The notes below the pieces were generated by a model. The model made no database searches and was not told the origin of the DNA. It was given only the letters and a program-made list of their open reading frames with translations. A program made the position numbers and the translations under genes. DNA of 64,000 nt, taken from the NCBI GenBank assembly GCA_013180625.2, contig SNVD02012909.1:1-64000 (forward strand), written 5' to 3'. This DNA is from Boswellia sacra. Lineage: Eukaryota > Streptophyta > Magnoliopsida > Sapindales > Burseraceae. This document shows, one piece after another, positions 22,021 through 35,092 of the stretch; the first letter of the stretch is position 1; each line of letters starts with the position of its first letter.

Positions 22021-24924
22021 TTTAATTTGTTTAATCTTCAATTCTATGGTTGGGTTAAGTTGAAGTTTTCACCTACTTGCTGAATTTTGTTATGTGGGTC
22101 GTGGTTTAATTTGTGTTGTTGAGAGCTTGGGATTATATCTTTGGTTCCAATTTGTTGGGGATTTCATTTGACTCTGGAATTTGTTAAAGAAAGTGTATTA
22201 TATTTCTTAAGAAAAGTAACATTCGAGAATATTATTTTTCCTTGATGTGTCAGTGCAACTTGGCTTCTCACTTGAATAAGATAATGTCTTATAACAGGTT
22301 ACGGGACTATGTTAATGATATAAAATGGTTAAGTTGCATAATCAGGGTTTCTTGCCTTCTTTGAATTCCATGCAGTTGCTTGAAAACTTGTACACAAATT
22401 GTCCTTGGTTTTGAACTTCTGCTGCAAAAGCTTTATCAAAGGAATTAGCTAAAAGGTGGTATTTCAATTGTGATTGATTTGAGAGTAAGGAAGAAATATT
22501 CTCAATTAATCAAGCATTGGAATTAAGCTATGTGATTTGACCTCAATTTGGTTCCTTGTTCAAATGAATTGACCACTTTGATGTAAAGGTTGGTTCAGCA
22601 ACAAAATATACACGTGGATGAATACACAAGCACACATTCATAGGCTTTCTTGGATGATTTTTTTCTGGGTTTCAGTCAATTTGTGAATAACTAAGAACTG
22701 CTTTTTTGTATAAATTCTCATTTATGAAGTATGAACTTATTTGTATCATCTCAAGTTGTCCTGACTGGTTTTTGTAATGTAGGGTTTGCCAATTTACTTT
22801 TATGGCACAACTGCATTGAGACTGGTGGAAGGTTAGAGTAGGGTTGTTGTATATCTTTATTTTTGAACCCTTGGATTTAACCTTTTTGATAGGATTGATC
22901 TAGTAGGTAGAAATAGAAACGTGCTGGAATCCTCAAGGGCTTCAGAGTCATTTGAGATTGGAATCCTCTGTAGTTGATTTTGTGAGTGTCTCAAATATGT
23001 TCATTATATTTTTCTCTAGTATGCTAGTTAATTAAATGTTGGTTTTCTTTAACATGCTAAGCACCGAATTAAAAGATGACTAAAGATTGTGAGTAAACCG
23101 TGGATCTATTTTCTTTCTTTGCGCCCCTGCCCCCTCCCTCTGTCCCCTCTCTAATTATTATTATTATTATTATTTTGAAGTTGTTAAATTAGGTTATTTG
23201 CATGTTGAGCACGTAGTGGTTTTTTTTTGGTTCTTGGCTTAGGCCTTATCCTCATTATCCAGTATTTATACTAGGTGGCCTTTTGATTTGCGCAAAAGTC
23301 TAGTTGGTAGGTCTAACAGTAGTTGGATGATATTAAATGATGCATAATTTTGCTTTTGTGACTTATGATTAAAGGCATCTGGTATTTGAACAACTGCTTG
23401 TCTAACAAAACAATATCATGTTGCATTATATCTGTTGTTTTCTGTAATTCCAAGACCTACTGTGGCTTGCTGTGGTACAGCTTTTTAGGAATTGATGTTG
23501 GTTCAGCTACTCCTGCCCTCTATAATATAGGGAAAGGTGCTGTTAGAAAGCTGGCTGGTCAAAGTGTCGATATTAGTTGTTGAGACAATGCATGAAATGT
23601 ATATCAATTAGAGTCATGAAATTTGTATATCAAGATTGAAGACAATGTTTCATTTTATTCTTAACTGCACTGTGGAAAAGTGATATATTGAACAAGAATG
23701 AGCATAATTCGTAAGTTGGTAAATGTTATGAAATATGACAGAGCAAAGCTGAAACCTCTGAGTTAGTGCTACAAATGAAATGAATATGCAGTAGGGAAAT
23801 GCTTTAATAGCTAATCAATTGTTCTGAAATTTGAGAATGAAGAATTAAGAACAAAATACAAATTGGTATTAGATATGAACCAGAAATCATATCAAAGGGG
23901 CAAATATCTACCATTCTCATGATTTGATAAAGCTTAGCAGAGTATTTTGAGCAATTGTGAAGGGAATGTTCTATCGCTGGCATTTCCAAAGTGTGCAGGC
24001 AAGATTGTGGTTAGTTATTAATTTATTTTGGCAGTCTTATGTTCGGTGATACAACTAGATTTTCTTCTGTAACGTTTCTTGCTTCCCCAGTGGAAGGTAA
24101 ATTGTTTTAATCTCATTGTTTCTATCTTTGTTCACATTTTCTAGCCTTCCCCAGTGGTTGCCTTAGTGGCAGAAATAAAATTTTACATATAAAAAAATGG
24201 TCATTTAAGGTTCGGATTAGGCTTACTTGTGCCTTGTAAAAATTATTTGTGATATGCTTTTCTTCACTAGTGTTATTGCCCTATTTCAGCTTCTTCATGT
24301 ATTCCACGACCTGTGCTTTTATTATCTTCTGGTCTTGAGTTTATGATCTGTCTATGTTTTTGGCTTTTTTTGTTAGTGTTCAGAGATACTATTTTGTTTC
24401 TTCTAAACTTTACAATTTTTGATTTGTTATATGCAGTGTAGCACTTGGATGACAATAATTGTCCCAACTAGCATGATAGCATACCTTTATCTCTACTCTC
24501 ATAGAGAAGTATCGTTGGCAGCTTCACAACCAGTGTAATATCTGTCCTTAACATTTTTTTCCTGGTTCAGATTCTAGTTTGCAACCTTCTATAATCATTG
24601 CTTCTAGTTTTGTTACCTGTTACTTAAATGGTTGATGATTGTTGCAGTAGGAGATTTGGTTATTTACAGATTAATTATGAAACGTTATTAATGCCACAAT
24701 TACATATGTGATCCAATTCTACTTTATGGAATTTTTGGTGTTAAGTCTAACTCAAAAAAAAAAAAAAAATTTGGAAACTTGGTGGCAAATTTCTATCCAT
24801 ACATATGTAAGCATGGCATAGCAACTCACATAAAATATCTAGAACTGTTTGAATTTGATTTTTTTCGGGGTTGAACTTGTCAATCGTGGCTTATGCTGGT
24901 TATATGTTTTGTTCTTCAATATAG

Positions 24925-25242
24925 GTCAGCTTTGTGAACGGGATTTCTACGATCAAGGGTGGCACTCATGTTGATTATGTTGCCAATCAGATTGCTAAGC
25001 ATGTGATGACAGTTGTCAATAAAAAGAACAAAAATGCAATCAAGTGATAAATAACAGTGAAATTGGAAGTATCTGTTGTGGGTCGGGACCGGTACGGTGT
25101 TTTCCCCCTGAGAGGTAAATTGCTGAACGTGAGGGAAGTCAGCAGCAATCAAGTGACAAATAACAGTGAAATTGGAAGTATCAAGAAGATCCTTGGGCTG
25201 AAGCAAGGTGTTGAATGCAGCAACGTGAAGGCTTTGAGATTG
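24925..25242 (+). pseudogene. Captured DNA topoisomerase II segments
   Basis: Topoisomerase II is the ATP-dependent enzyme that passes one duplex through another. The first segment (24925-25047, after an ATAG acceptor) reads VSFVNGISTIKGGTHVDYVA and NKKNKNAIK, from the transducer domain. The second (25069-25242) reads SVVGRDRYGVFPLRGKLLNV and SEIGSIKKILGLKQGVE, from the TOPRIM region. The intervening part, including the EGDSA motif, is missing, so the two pieces are fused out of natural order spacing. A 38-bp direct repeat marks the junction. There is a stop (TGA) between them. It lies inside CACTA element 1 and has no activity. Confidence 0.82.
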
Positions 25243-25509
25243 CATATTTTATACTTCTAGACTTCAATTATTGTTGAGATTGCAAATAAATTTGGTACTC
25301 TTATGTTGTATGTGAATGTTTAACTTATTAATTTATGTGTATGTGAATATACTTTTATGTTATACTCTTATTTTTTATTGGAATATCATTTTATTGGTTC
25401 ATGTTTTCATATGATGAATTTTTTAAATTAATTAGACAAAAATAGATTGAAAATATGGTTATAGGTCCGGATTTCATCAAAATTACAAAAGGTTGCCCAG
25501 GAGTAGAGC

Positions 25510-25850
25510 TCTTTTTTACTGCGGGCCAACCGACTGCGGTTAATGAGCTGGTAAACTTTTTACGGCGGGCTTGGAGCCCGCGGTAAATAATTAGGACTTT
25601 TTAAGCGCGGGCCAAGGGCCCGCGGTAAATACTTTTAACTGCGGGCCGCCCGCCCGCGGTAAAAGAATTCTACCAGACCACGAATGTTTACGGCGGGCAT
25701 TAAGCCCGCGGTAAAACACTTTTTACCGCGGGCCAAAACCACGGTAAAAAGTAAAATGAATTTTTACGGCGCTATTTTATACGGCGGTATGCCCACCGTA
25801 GAAGGCTTTTTACCGCGGTTTCGGCCCGCGGTAAAAAGCCCATTTTCTTG
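25510..25850. repeat. GC-rich subterminal repeat array of CACTA element 1
   Basis: At least ten copies of the words GCGGTAAA, GCGGGCC and TTTACGGCGG occur in both orientations, so much of the block can fold on itself. In CACTA elements subterminal repeats bind the accessory transposase protein. The high GC content stands out sharply from the surrounding AT-rich DNA. Confidence 0.75.
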
Positions 25851-26136
25851 TAGTGACTTTACCCTCAACTCGTTATATTTCATGTTCATTAGTTAACAGC
25901 ATGGATGTTAGTGTGTATTTTTGAAACCTGAGAGATGTAAGGTAGCTTGGCCTAACCTTAGGGGGTTTGGAAAAGTTGTCCTTGAGATTATTATTATTAT
26001 TATTGAATTTAAAATTTTTACAACATTTCTAGAACTTTATTATTTTTATGTTTTTATTTAAATTTTTAAATTTTCATTATTTTACTAGTGCAACACGATG
26101 AAAAAGGATATTAACATCTTTATCCTTAAGGTTGTA

Positions 26137-27162
26137 TATGAGACTAGGGGTGGGAATTTTTGACACGACCCGCGAACCCGATACGACACAACACGAAAAT
26201 TAACAGGTTTGGGTTTATCTTAATCATGTTTGGGTCGTGTTCGGATTGAAATTTTCAACCCGTTTAATAATTGGGTCGTGTTTTGGTTGAGGGATTGCAC
26301 CCGCGGGTGACACGAACCCATTTATGACACGAACTCGTTTATGACACGAACTCGTTTATGACACGAACCCATTTATGACACGATTAACACTAATAAAACA
26401 TGAAAACACGACTAACACGGATTGACACGATTATTTTTATAACCACACAATTATAAATACAAATTAATTTTAAAATTAATTATATGTTTATTAGATATTT
26501 AAATTCAAGGTTGTATTTTTATTAATATTAATATTATATTGTTATTAATTTTGACATGATCTTGAACTATCCTTAATTTTTTTTACATATTTTTTTTATA
26601 GGTTACTTAAGAGCTAAAAAGATGCAATGGATTTTTTTTGAAGCTAAATTGCATTTTAAGTTTGTATGGAACTTGATATTTAGTGGACTTGTTATTGTAT
26701 TGTGGATGAATTTTGAATATTTTCTTATTATTTTTAATTTTAAAATACTAAAATAGGTTAGAAATTGAAATGCTTAATTGTGTCATAATTATGTTAATCA
26801 TTTAAATGTGTTGTAATCGTGCCTGTAAAACGTGTTGTAATCGTGCCTGTAAAACGTGTTATAAATGTGTTAAATATTTAAACGTGTCATAATCATGGTA
26901 AACGGGTCATTTTTATGTTAATCATGTTAAACGGGTCATATTCGTGTCTAACATGAAAATGACCCGTTTATTATTCGTGTTCGTATATCGTGTCGTTTCA
27001 CCCGCGGGTCACCTGTTTAATAATCGGGTCATGTTCGGGTTGAGTCTTTTTGACACGAATGATAAACGGATTGGGTTCGGGTTGGACTAATTTTTGTCGT
27101 GTCATAGCTCGTCACAACACGAACGCGACCCGCGAACCCAAATTTCCACCCCTATATGAGAC
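26137..27162. mobile_element. Non-autonomous hAT element 1
   Basis: The element 26145-27154 (1,010 bp) begins TAGGGGTGGGAATTT and ends AAATTTCCACCCCTA, near-perfect inverted ends. It is flanked by the perfect 8-bp duplication TATGAGAC (26137-26144, 27155-27162), the hAT signature. Both arms are crowded with the words GACACGA, TCGTGT, GGGTCGTGT and GACCCG; the core is AT-rich. There is no transposase. Confidence 0.9.
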
Positions 27163-29920
27163 CTTTAAAAACTTAGAAAGCCATAGGTCTCTTGTACTTT
27201 TATCAAAATGTAAGGGCTAAGGAGTAATAATAGACCTACAACTTTTTAAAAAACCAATACTAATAATAAAGCATTATATCAAAATATAAACCAGAATGCA
27301 TAATAATAATAATCCATAATGAATTTATAAAAGACTCAAATCTTACCTTAAAAAAAAAAAGAAATATTGAGAGAAAAATAGTTGAATAATACCATATCAT
27401 GGTGGCAACGCCCAACGGTGTGGGTGGCAGATCGGAGACAGGCTTTGACCAATCAACAGCGTGGGATTCAGTGCATTATGTGGTTCACACTTGACTAGAC
27501 CATAGAAAAAATTTCTTTTGTGGCAAAATTTTTATCTAATTTCATCCTCAAGAAACCCATCCATCTCAAATTTTATAAGAATAAATATCTATCAAGTAAT
27601 TAATTTCGATCATTATTCCTCTTAGCAAGCTTTGATGAATAATTTGAAGATAAAAAAGATGTTATGTTTTCCTTTTTTTTTTCATCAAATAATTTCCAAC
27701 AATCAGATTTATTCTCGCATTTGTTTAATAATTATTAGGCAATTACAAATTGAGATGTAAATTTAGAATAAAATTTTGAAACTGATAGTGTTATTTATTC
27801 AAAAAATAGCAAAAAATAACTAAATATGAGGGACTATTTTGAAAAATACTTGGTTGAGTATTTTTTTTTTAATTATCGTAGCCAACCCATATCGTTGGCA
27901 AGTAGGGGTCCTCATTTACGGGCCTAACAACCAGGTCAGTGGCTCGTCAGTCGGCTAGAGAATAAAAAGGAAAAGTTAGGGTTAGATTATTTTTCAAAAT
28001 ATTTTTCAAAATATTGTTATTTTTATAGTAATTTCCTATTTCTTTTGTTAATTGGTGGATACTTCAGAATGAATAGTATAAGCTGACCTTAAAGTTACGA
28101 TGAAATAAGCTCAGCAATAGTAATGTCACAATTATGACATTGATAGCACCAAATGTCTTTTTTTTTTTTTTTTTTTTTTTTTTCGGTAGGGACACGATTT
28201 TTGCGCCCATCAAATTTCCATCGATTTTCACAATTTTTTTTTTGTCCTTCTCTCCTTTCTTTCACTTATTCTTTATCCTTTATTTTATATTTATATTTTA
28301 TATTTTGTTCTTGTATTAATAGTTCTCCAAATTTTATGTAATCACTTTTCAATAAAATGGAAGCAAGTTTTGGTCAAATTTTAATTTCTCAGATAATTAA
28401 TTATTTATCTTTTTATAAAATGTCAAATGATCAAGATCATATTCAATTACCTAAACGAAGAAAAACTCTTTTTTTTTTTTAATACTTTAAGAAAAAAATA
28501 GTAATAAAAAATCCTCTTATCATTGAGGCTTACTAAATAATTTTGAAAATTCTTTCAACCCACCTGAAAAAAAATTTCTGGTTGCACTACTATTTTATAC
28601 TATATATAAGTATGTCTATTAATGTGGTTACACATATACAACAGTAATTTAAAATTAAATTAAATATGTCAAACTTATATATACTTATTCTGGTAAAGAA
28701 AAAAAAAAAAAAGAACACAAATAGTATTTTATCAAGTACACTTAAAAAAAAAAACTTTAACTTATTAACGGCTGCAAAACCCATAGACCTACCATTTTAT
28801 ATGCTTTGGAAACCTAGATTTTGCCTTTTCTTTTAATAATAATTAATTATCTTGATATTTCTAAAACTATGGAGATTGCATTAATTTTTGTCAGAATAAT
28901 TTTGAATAACCTAGATATTTCTGTTGTTTGATTTTAGTACAACCTTATCTATTCCATTAACTTAACTATATGCAGACAAAATTACAACTTGTACTGTATA
29001 TGTTGCAAACTTCTGTCTAAATTAAGAATTTTCACTTAACCAAAACACATTTTTCTAATGAATATGTATTTCATTTAATATAATTGTTTAGGATCCGAAG
29101 TCAACAAGTAACATTTAATGAACCTCTATCTTAACTTTGACCAAGGTAGCAAAATGATTGAAAATTTGTCCTCATTTTTAATCTAAGTTTAGTTTTTTTA
29201 AAGTCTAATTCTATCTGAGTTTTATTTGTATAAAGAAAAAATTAATACACATATAATATTTATATTCAAATTTTTGTATAAACTGATGTGACATAATTAG
29301 TCAAAAATTATAAAAAAAAATTGAATACAAAAAATGAGATGTGGCAGTAAATGAACGTTGTCACATCCGATGTTATAGAAAGATTATATAGAAAAATTAC
29401 TCAGCATATGAGTAAACTACATATACAACTATATTATATATAACATAACCCATATATACAACTATTATATATAAGGTAACCCATACACTATGATATGACA
29501 CAATATCATTGGGCAGATAAAAATAAAATAATAAATGAAAGATTTTAATAAATGATATGATAATTACCTCCAAATAATATAGTTCCATCTCAAGTTACAT
29601 AAGTTAAATTGTGTGCATTGGATATGTATTTGGTATTATTGCTTCTATATAGAAATAGTTTTAAAGAGATATGTACACTAGAGATAAAGTGAATTGTATA
29701 AATTATAGGATCAGGATAAACTTTGAGGCTTGACTGACTGCCGAGATCCATAAATTTTTGAAACTAAAATTTGATCCATATATTTAACATAAGTAGCAAG
29801 TTATAGCCATTTACGGGTGTCAGTGTTTATTTAATTTGTAAATACCAGATATAGCCCAAGATTATGTTTGTCAATAAAACTTGTTCTTGTTTTGATTTGA
29901 CAGACAAGAAAACTAGAGCT
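27163..29920. other. AT-rich spacer without a recognised gene
   Basis: I see no supported gene over this 2.8 kb. It contains a long T run (about 28158-28182) followed by CGGTAGGGACACG, several A/T homopolymers and TATA-type microsatellites around 29400-29480. The 8-bp hAT duplication lies just before it. Short open frames here are low-complexity Phe/Tyr/Ile strings. Confidence 0.45.
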
Positions 29921-29944
29921 AGAGCTAGAGCTGGATGCTTTGTA

Positions 29945-32927
29945 TTGTACATAGCTGCTCTATGAGGTGACTGGAAGACAGCTGAAGCTATTTATAAGGG
30001 TTATGGCGATGATATAAACGCTAGGATCTCAAAGCATGGGTAGACAACCTTCCACATTGCAGCAGCAGCTGGACGGTCCGACTTTGCGACAAACCTAATG
30101 AATATGTATAAAGTCGATTTTTCTATGAAATCTAATTCAGCACGTACAGCTTTTAATACTGTTGCTATGTCCGGAATGGTGGATTTGCTGATAACATGGT
30201 GGATAATGACCTGAAGTCTTCACTTAGCCTGGCAATTCTCTTCGACTGTAAAGAAATGGTACACCGCCTTTATCATAAAGCCATCAACGGGGGTCAGCTA
30301 AAGGTTACTGAAAAGGATCAGGAAAAGGACACCGAAAAGAATGAGCAACATGATACTAAGGATGAGGTAGAGGACATTAACTTGCTTCTAGATCTGATAA
30401 AGAATGGATTGTACGGTAAGCGCTATTTGTTATACTTGTATGCTGATTTGACTTGTAGTTTAAAATGAATTCTATATTATCCATGATGTTTATTATTTTG
30501 TTCGCAGAGACCGCGCTTAATCTGTTGATGAGATACCCGGGTTTAGCCAAAGCTCATTCTGAAGACAACGGGGAGACAGCATTGCATGTCTTGGCTAAAA
30601 TGCCTATTGAAAATCAGCAAGGAATTTGGGGACGCCTTAAGCGTTCACCAAAAAACCTAAGGGAAAAATGCTTAAAGACATGTTAGTTTCCTCTCATCTT
30701 GAGCACCTTTCTATCGTAAACGCTTGCTTCAAATTAAAGCACACATTCTTTACAAGATAATCTTGCATATTTCCTCCTAGAGATCAAGAAAAATCCTTTC
30801 ACTCAAAATATATTTGATTACATAGTAATAAAAATATAGGACTTATAATAAGCTAGCTTAGGTCTCTCATTCACTACCTTGGTAGGATTTGACTAACTGA
30901 TCCTAAATTTCGGATAACAGATTGTCATGAGGATCCTTCACCAATAGCTAGGATTGCAATCAAGGGGATTGAAGCATATATATAAAATATCTCTAGTGTT
31001 TTTAAAACATTGATTTATACTAAAATTACATTAATTTATATAAAAAGTAAATCTTACGTAATATTGGTGTAATATGAGCAATAAAAAGCACAAAATAATC
31101 ATAATCATATCTTGGGCCTGAAAATCCAAACGTGAAACTTTTCACTAAAATAAGTAATATTTATGGAAAGAGTTCTAAAAATTAGAGAGTAAGTAAATAT
31201 ATAAAACAAAGAGGTGAAGAATTAGTATGTTTTGAGGGGTTGCAAATTTGGAGAATAAAACGGAAAATAAAACAAGTTTTTTTTCTTTACTATTACGGCC
31301 TTGAATTTTTATGACAAAAATTACAGGTAAAAAGGGTGGAAAAATTTGTTTAATCAGTTTTTAATATATTTTTTAAAAAATTTCGTTAGTTATACAAGGT
31401 TTGTAATATTGATGATAAGACAGATAAAAGTTAAATTTTTAAAATTTTAAGGCTGAGTGTTTTTAGAAATATGGGTTTAGAGAGATTTTCTACATGCGAA
31501 TAGCGATCAACCTAGCTATTAAAAAATCGAGTCCAACGTTTCTCGGGAGAGCTCAGGATCCTAATAAAACCGTGTAGTTGAGCTTTTTGTAAACGTACGA
31601 AACGTTTCTCCAACGTTCTTCTACATAATTATTTATATTGCATTGCAATTGCCTTTGGAAACTGAAGTTTGGCTCAACAAGTCGCAGTTTCATGTTTCCA
31701 CAAGTTAGGCCCTACAGAGCTTCCCTGAGCACCTAAAGAACTCGTCGAAAGCCTTTGGGAAGAAGTTATTGGTGTCAATATGGAATCCAATACTTCTTGC
31801 TTCAATGACCGCAAGATTTCAGAGTTTATTAGCAAACCTAAGCCAGTGTCACGTGTTGGCACAGAACGTGAAAACATTGAGTTTTTAAACATACTTATTG
31901 ATGGATATCCTGATTTAATACTTGAAACGGGTGAAAATGGACATACCATATTTCATTATGCTGTTATTCGTCAGAACGTTATCTTCAAATTCATATATGA
32001 GATAGGTTCATTAAAGGATTATGTATTAACGAGGAACGATAAAGAAGGTAACAATATCTTGCATTTGGCCGGAAAGTTAGCACCAACAGATCGGCTCAGT
32101 ATTGTGTCAGTGGCAGCTCTCCAAATGCAGCGAGAGTTGTTGTGGTTTGAGGTAATTATATTTTTAATTATAGTACTCTTTTGTGTAGTAGAAAGCAATA
32201 CTTGTTTCCTTGATTAACATTTAACAAGATGTTTCATGGTATTTACTGCAGGCCGCAGAAGAACTTTTGTCTCCATTGGATGCTGAAACTGAAAATAACG
32301 AAGGGGCAACTCCTAGAGCTTTATTTGCTGAGACACCCAGTGAGCTGAAGAAAGATGGGGAGAAATGGGTGAAGGATACGGCAAATTCATGCATAATTGC
32401 GGGAGCACTTATGGACACTGTAACTTTCGCCGCAGCTTTTGAGGTGCCAGAATATGGCACCAAAAAAACGACGGGGAATCATAATAACATCTTTAATGAA
32501 CTTGCCTTCAGAGTTTATGTGGTAGCAGATGCAATATCGCTGGTATCATCCACTTGCTCCGTACTTACCATCTTATCCCTTCTCACTCACCGATATAGAT
32601 AGAAAGATTTCGTTTTTCGGTTGCCCACAAAGCTGTTTGTTGAACTTTTAACACTCCTCATATCTATAGGATCAATGATGTCAGTCTTTTGTGCTACATA
32701 GTTCATTGTCTTCAAGGAAGAAAGGCTAAGCCGCGCTGTTGTCGTTTCCGTAATTGCCACCGTTCGAGTCACCGTCTTTCTTGGTCATCAACTCCCTCTC
32801 ATTTTTTATTTATTGCGTTCGACATTTTTTAGTTTTTCTCTGTTCAAGCCATATCCCTTCCAGAAAAGTAAGCTTACCTTTTCCGAAAAAAATTGGAAAA
32901 GAGAAGAAATCAAGAAGGGCAATTAAT
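29945..32927 (+). pseudogene. Ankyrin-repeat/PGG-domain (ACD6/ITN1-like) pseudogene
   Basis: Plant ankyrin-PGG proteins are membrane proteins with N-terminal ankyrin repeats and a C-terminal four-helix PGG domain. Exon 1 (about 29945-30415, donor GTAAGC) reads GDWKTAEAIYKGYGDDINAR and FHIAAAAGRSDFATNL with in-frame stops TGA and TAG, then a frameshift near 30190 before MVDNDLKSSLSLAILF. Exon 2 starts after TTCGCAG at 30508 (NLLMRYPGLAKAHSEDNGET). Exon 3 (about 31660-32151) carries FLNILIDGYPDLILETGENG and EGNNILHLAGKLAPTDRLS. Exon 4 starts after CTGCAG at 32252 (PRALFAETPSELKKDGEKWV, then the membrane segment DTVTFAAAFEVPE) with stops TAG at 32600-32602 and TAG at 32699-32701. At least four stops and one frameshift show it is dead. 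Family assignment is firm; the exact member is not. Confidence 0.85.
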
Positions 32928-34323
32928 CCGCTCATGATTGTGGAATGAATTTATGTGCTTTTATTATTAATTTTCCTTTTGTACTAAAACGAACTACTTA
33001 ATTTGAATAAATAAAAGAGACCGAGGAGTCCTAGCTAGCTTGTTTGAATAATGTTTAATAGCTTTCAAGTGTTGCTGTACTTCTCATATTGTTGTCTCAA
33101 TTTCTATATTCCAAAATATGTTGCTTCAATTTATTAAGGCTATTATTAATTGATACATGGTATGTTAAATGTTATAAAAATAGTTCTATATTGATTAGTA
33201 ATACTACATTTACCATTTATCTATAACCAACCTTTCTTATTATCTAAGTTAAGAAAATATCATTGGATAAGTAAAAAAATAAAAATAAATGAAGAAGGTT
33301 AGATCACATGATATGATATACAATTATTTATTTACTAATATTTTCTTGATTCAAGTTGTAAATAAATTAGTTGTAATAAGTTGTAAGTATAATATTATTT
33401 TAAACTGATATTCCTTCATGTGCATATAGAAGTACCTGAGATATAAATTCTATTTAAAAACTTTTATAGCTTTTGTCTAGTTGCATATATGTAGACCATT
33501 TAATTTCTTTTTTAATTAATTTAGTCACAAAAATTTAATTGAAAAAATATCGAGCAACCTTGTATATATTTGTTGTTATTTCAATTTGACAATAAACTTA
33601 AAATTTTCATGAAAAATTTTTAGTTCTACTCTAACCTAGATCTCTCTTTTTACTTCCATTAGAGTAATTTAGTTGTTTGACCAAATAATAAAATAAACAA
33701 TATTTTCTTTTCATCCTATTCTATCTTCTATATATGATTGAAAGACACAATGTTACGTTATAATCACGAGATTTATAGTAAAATATGTCTTAGAAGTGAA
33801 ACGAGCAAATTTTATGGAATAAGTGAATTGTAAAACAATTTTCATTAGTAAGTCTTCAATGTAATGGATAAATTTTTAAATTTATACAGTTATTTCGTGT
33901 TAAATATAATTTTAAATAAATGTGAATAGAATAGAAGAAAGGGTGTAGAGATCGGCGCCATCGCGTTGGGTCCCCAAACATTTGAATGGCTCTTGTCCGG
34001 GTCGTGATTTAAGAAAATTTCGTATATCAGTTGTTGACAATTTGGATAAATGGCCCATCAACACTTTAATCACGCTGTATTGCTATTTTTTTTATTTGAA
34101 ACTCAAGTAATACATGGCTAAAATTAATAGTTACTTTCTCATGCTTTCCTTTCCTGTCTTGGTTTTCAAATTATATCCTTTTCTATCTGAGCTTACGTTA
34201 TATTATTAAAACCTACTTTTTTAATCCTCAATTTGTCTTCGTTTCATATTGTGTTAATTAATCGGGTCATTTATCATGGAGTAATATTGTTTTTACAAAT
34301 TATCTATATAAACTGATGTATCA
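32928..34323. other. AT-rich spacer, no gene seen
   Basis: Between the ankyrin pseudogene and the Mutator-like element I see no coding frame, RNA gene or repeat with defined ends. Confidence 0.45.
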
Positions 34324-35092
34324 TGATTTGAATCAATGGCAGACCCAGGAATTTATAGGAGAGGTGGCACATTAAATATATTAACATTTGTAATTTACGT
34401 GATACAATTTAATGAAAGAGAATTTATTAAAAAAAAGTAAAGATATATAAAGATAAGGGAACATTTACAAGAAAAATTCCCATATTTGGCGGTCAAACAA
34501 GCGAAACCAATGGTACTGTCAAATATAGTCTATTTGGCGGTTGGTCAAAACGCCAAATATGTACACTACTATATACTTGGCGGTTTTTGGCTGCCAAATA
34601 TGGTTAATTAAAAAAAATAAAAAAAAACATATTTGACAGCTTTTAGCCGCCAAATATGATTTTTGAGAAATTTTAAAAAAATATAATATGAAATATTGGT
34701 GCAAATATAAGTAATGGATACCGTATAAATCTGAGAAAGAAAAAAAATCAATATAAGTAAACAGATAGAAGTACAAATATATTGCCAATTTAGGCTCACA
34801 ACCTATATGTAAGAAAAACTTAATAAAGCCCATGAACACTTGAATAACAATTTATTCTTGTGCTAATTCAGCTCTCTCTTAAAATCATTCTTGCTTAATT
34901 TACAAAAACTTCCCATAATCCTCCAAGCTAGTCACTAGTCACTTCAAGGCAGGGAAGATTCACAGTGCCTACAGAAAGATAATAAATTTACCATACGAAA
35001 ACAACATCCAAATAGCAAAAAATATATAGAAATTATAAAATAACTTCAACAAGAAGCCACAATCTATTTTTCTTCACCAACATCTTCTACAA

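Larger units (their letters stand above)
20568..25858. mobile_element. Gene-capturing CACTA (En/Spm) element 1
   Basis: The element 20571-25855 (5,285 bp) starts CACTACTACAAAAA and ends TTTTCTTGTAGTG, which are CACTA termini, with the 3-bp duplication ACT on each side (20568-20570 and 25856-25858). Its ends carry subterminal arrays of GCGGTAAA, GCGGGCC and TTTACGGCGG words, sparse on the left (20600-20710) and dense on the right (25510-25840). No transposase (TNPD/TNPA-like) is visible. The interior instead holds host gene pieces: a bZIP28-like N-terminus, two topoisomerase II segments and other exon-like blocks. It is a non-autonomous element that has captured genes, dependent on a partner element elsewhere. 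Confidence 0.85.

Noticed and set aside
25510..25850. CRISPR-like regular repeats
   Set aside because: The repeats are subterminal CACTA words in both orientations, irregularly spaced, in a plant nuclear context.
28134..28341. Phe-rich open frames after the long T run
   Set aside because: Composition is a by-product of poly(T); no domain or start context.
32221..32463. Minus-strand open frame in the ankyrin/PGG locus
   Set aside because: It is antisense to exon 4 of the pseudogene, which has clear family similarity on the plus strand.
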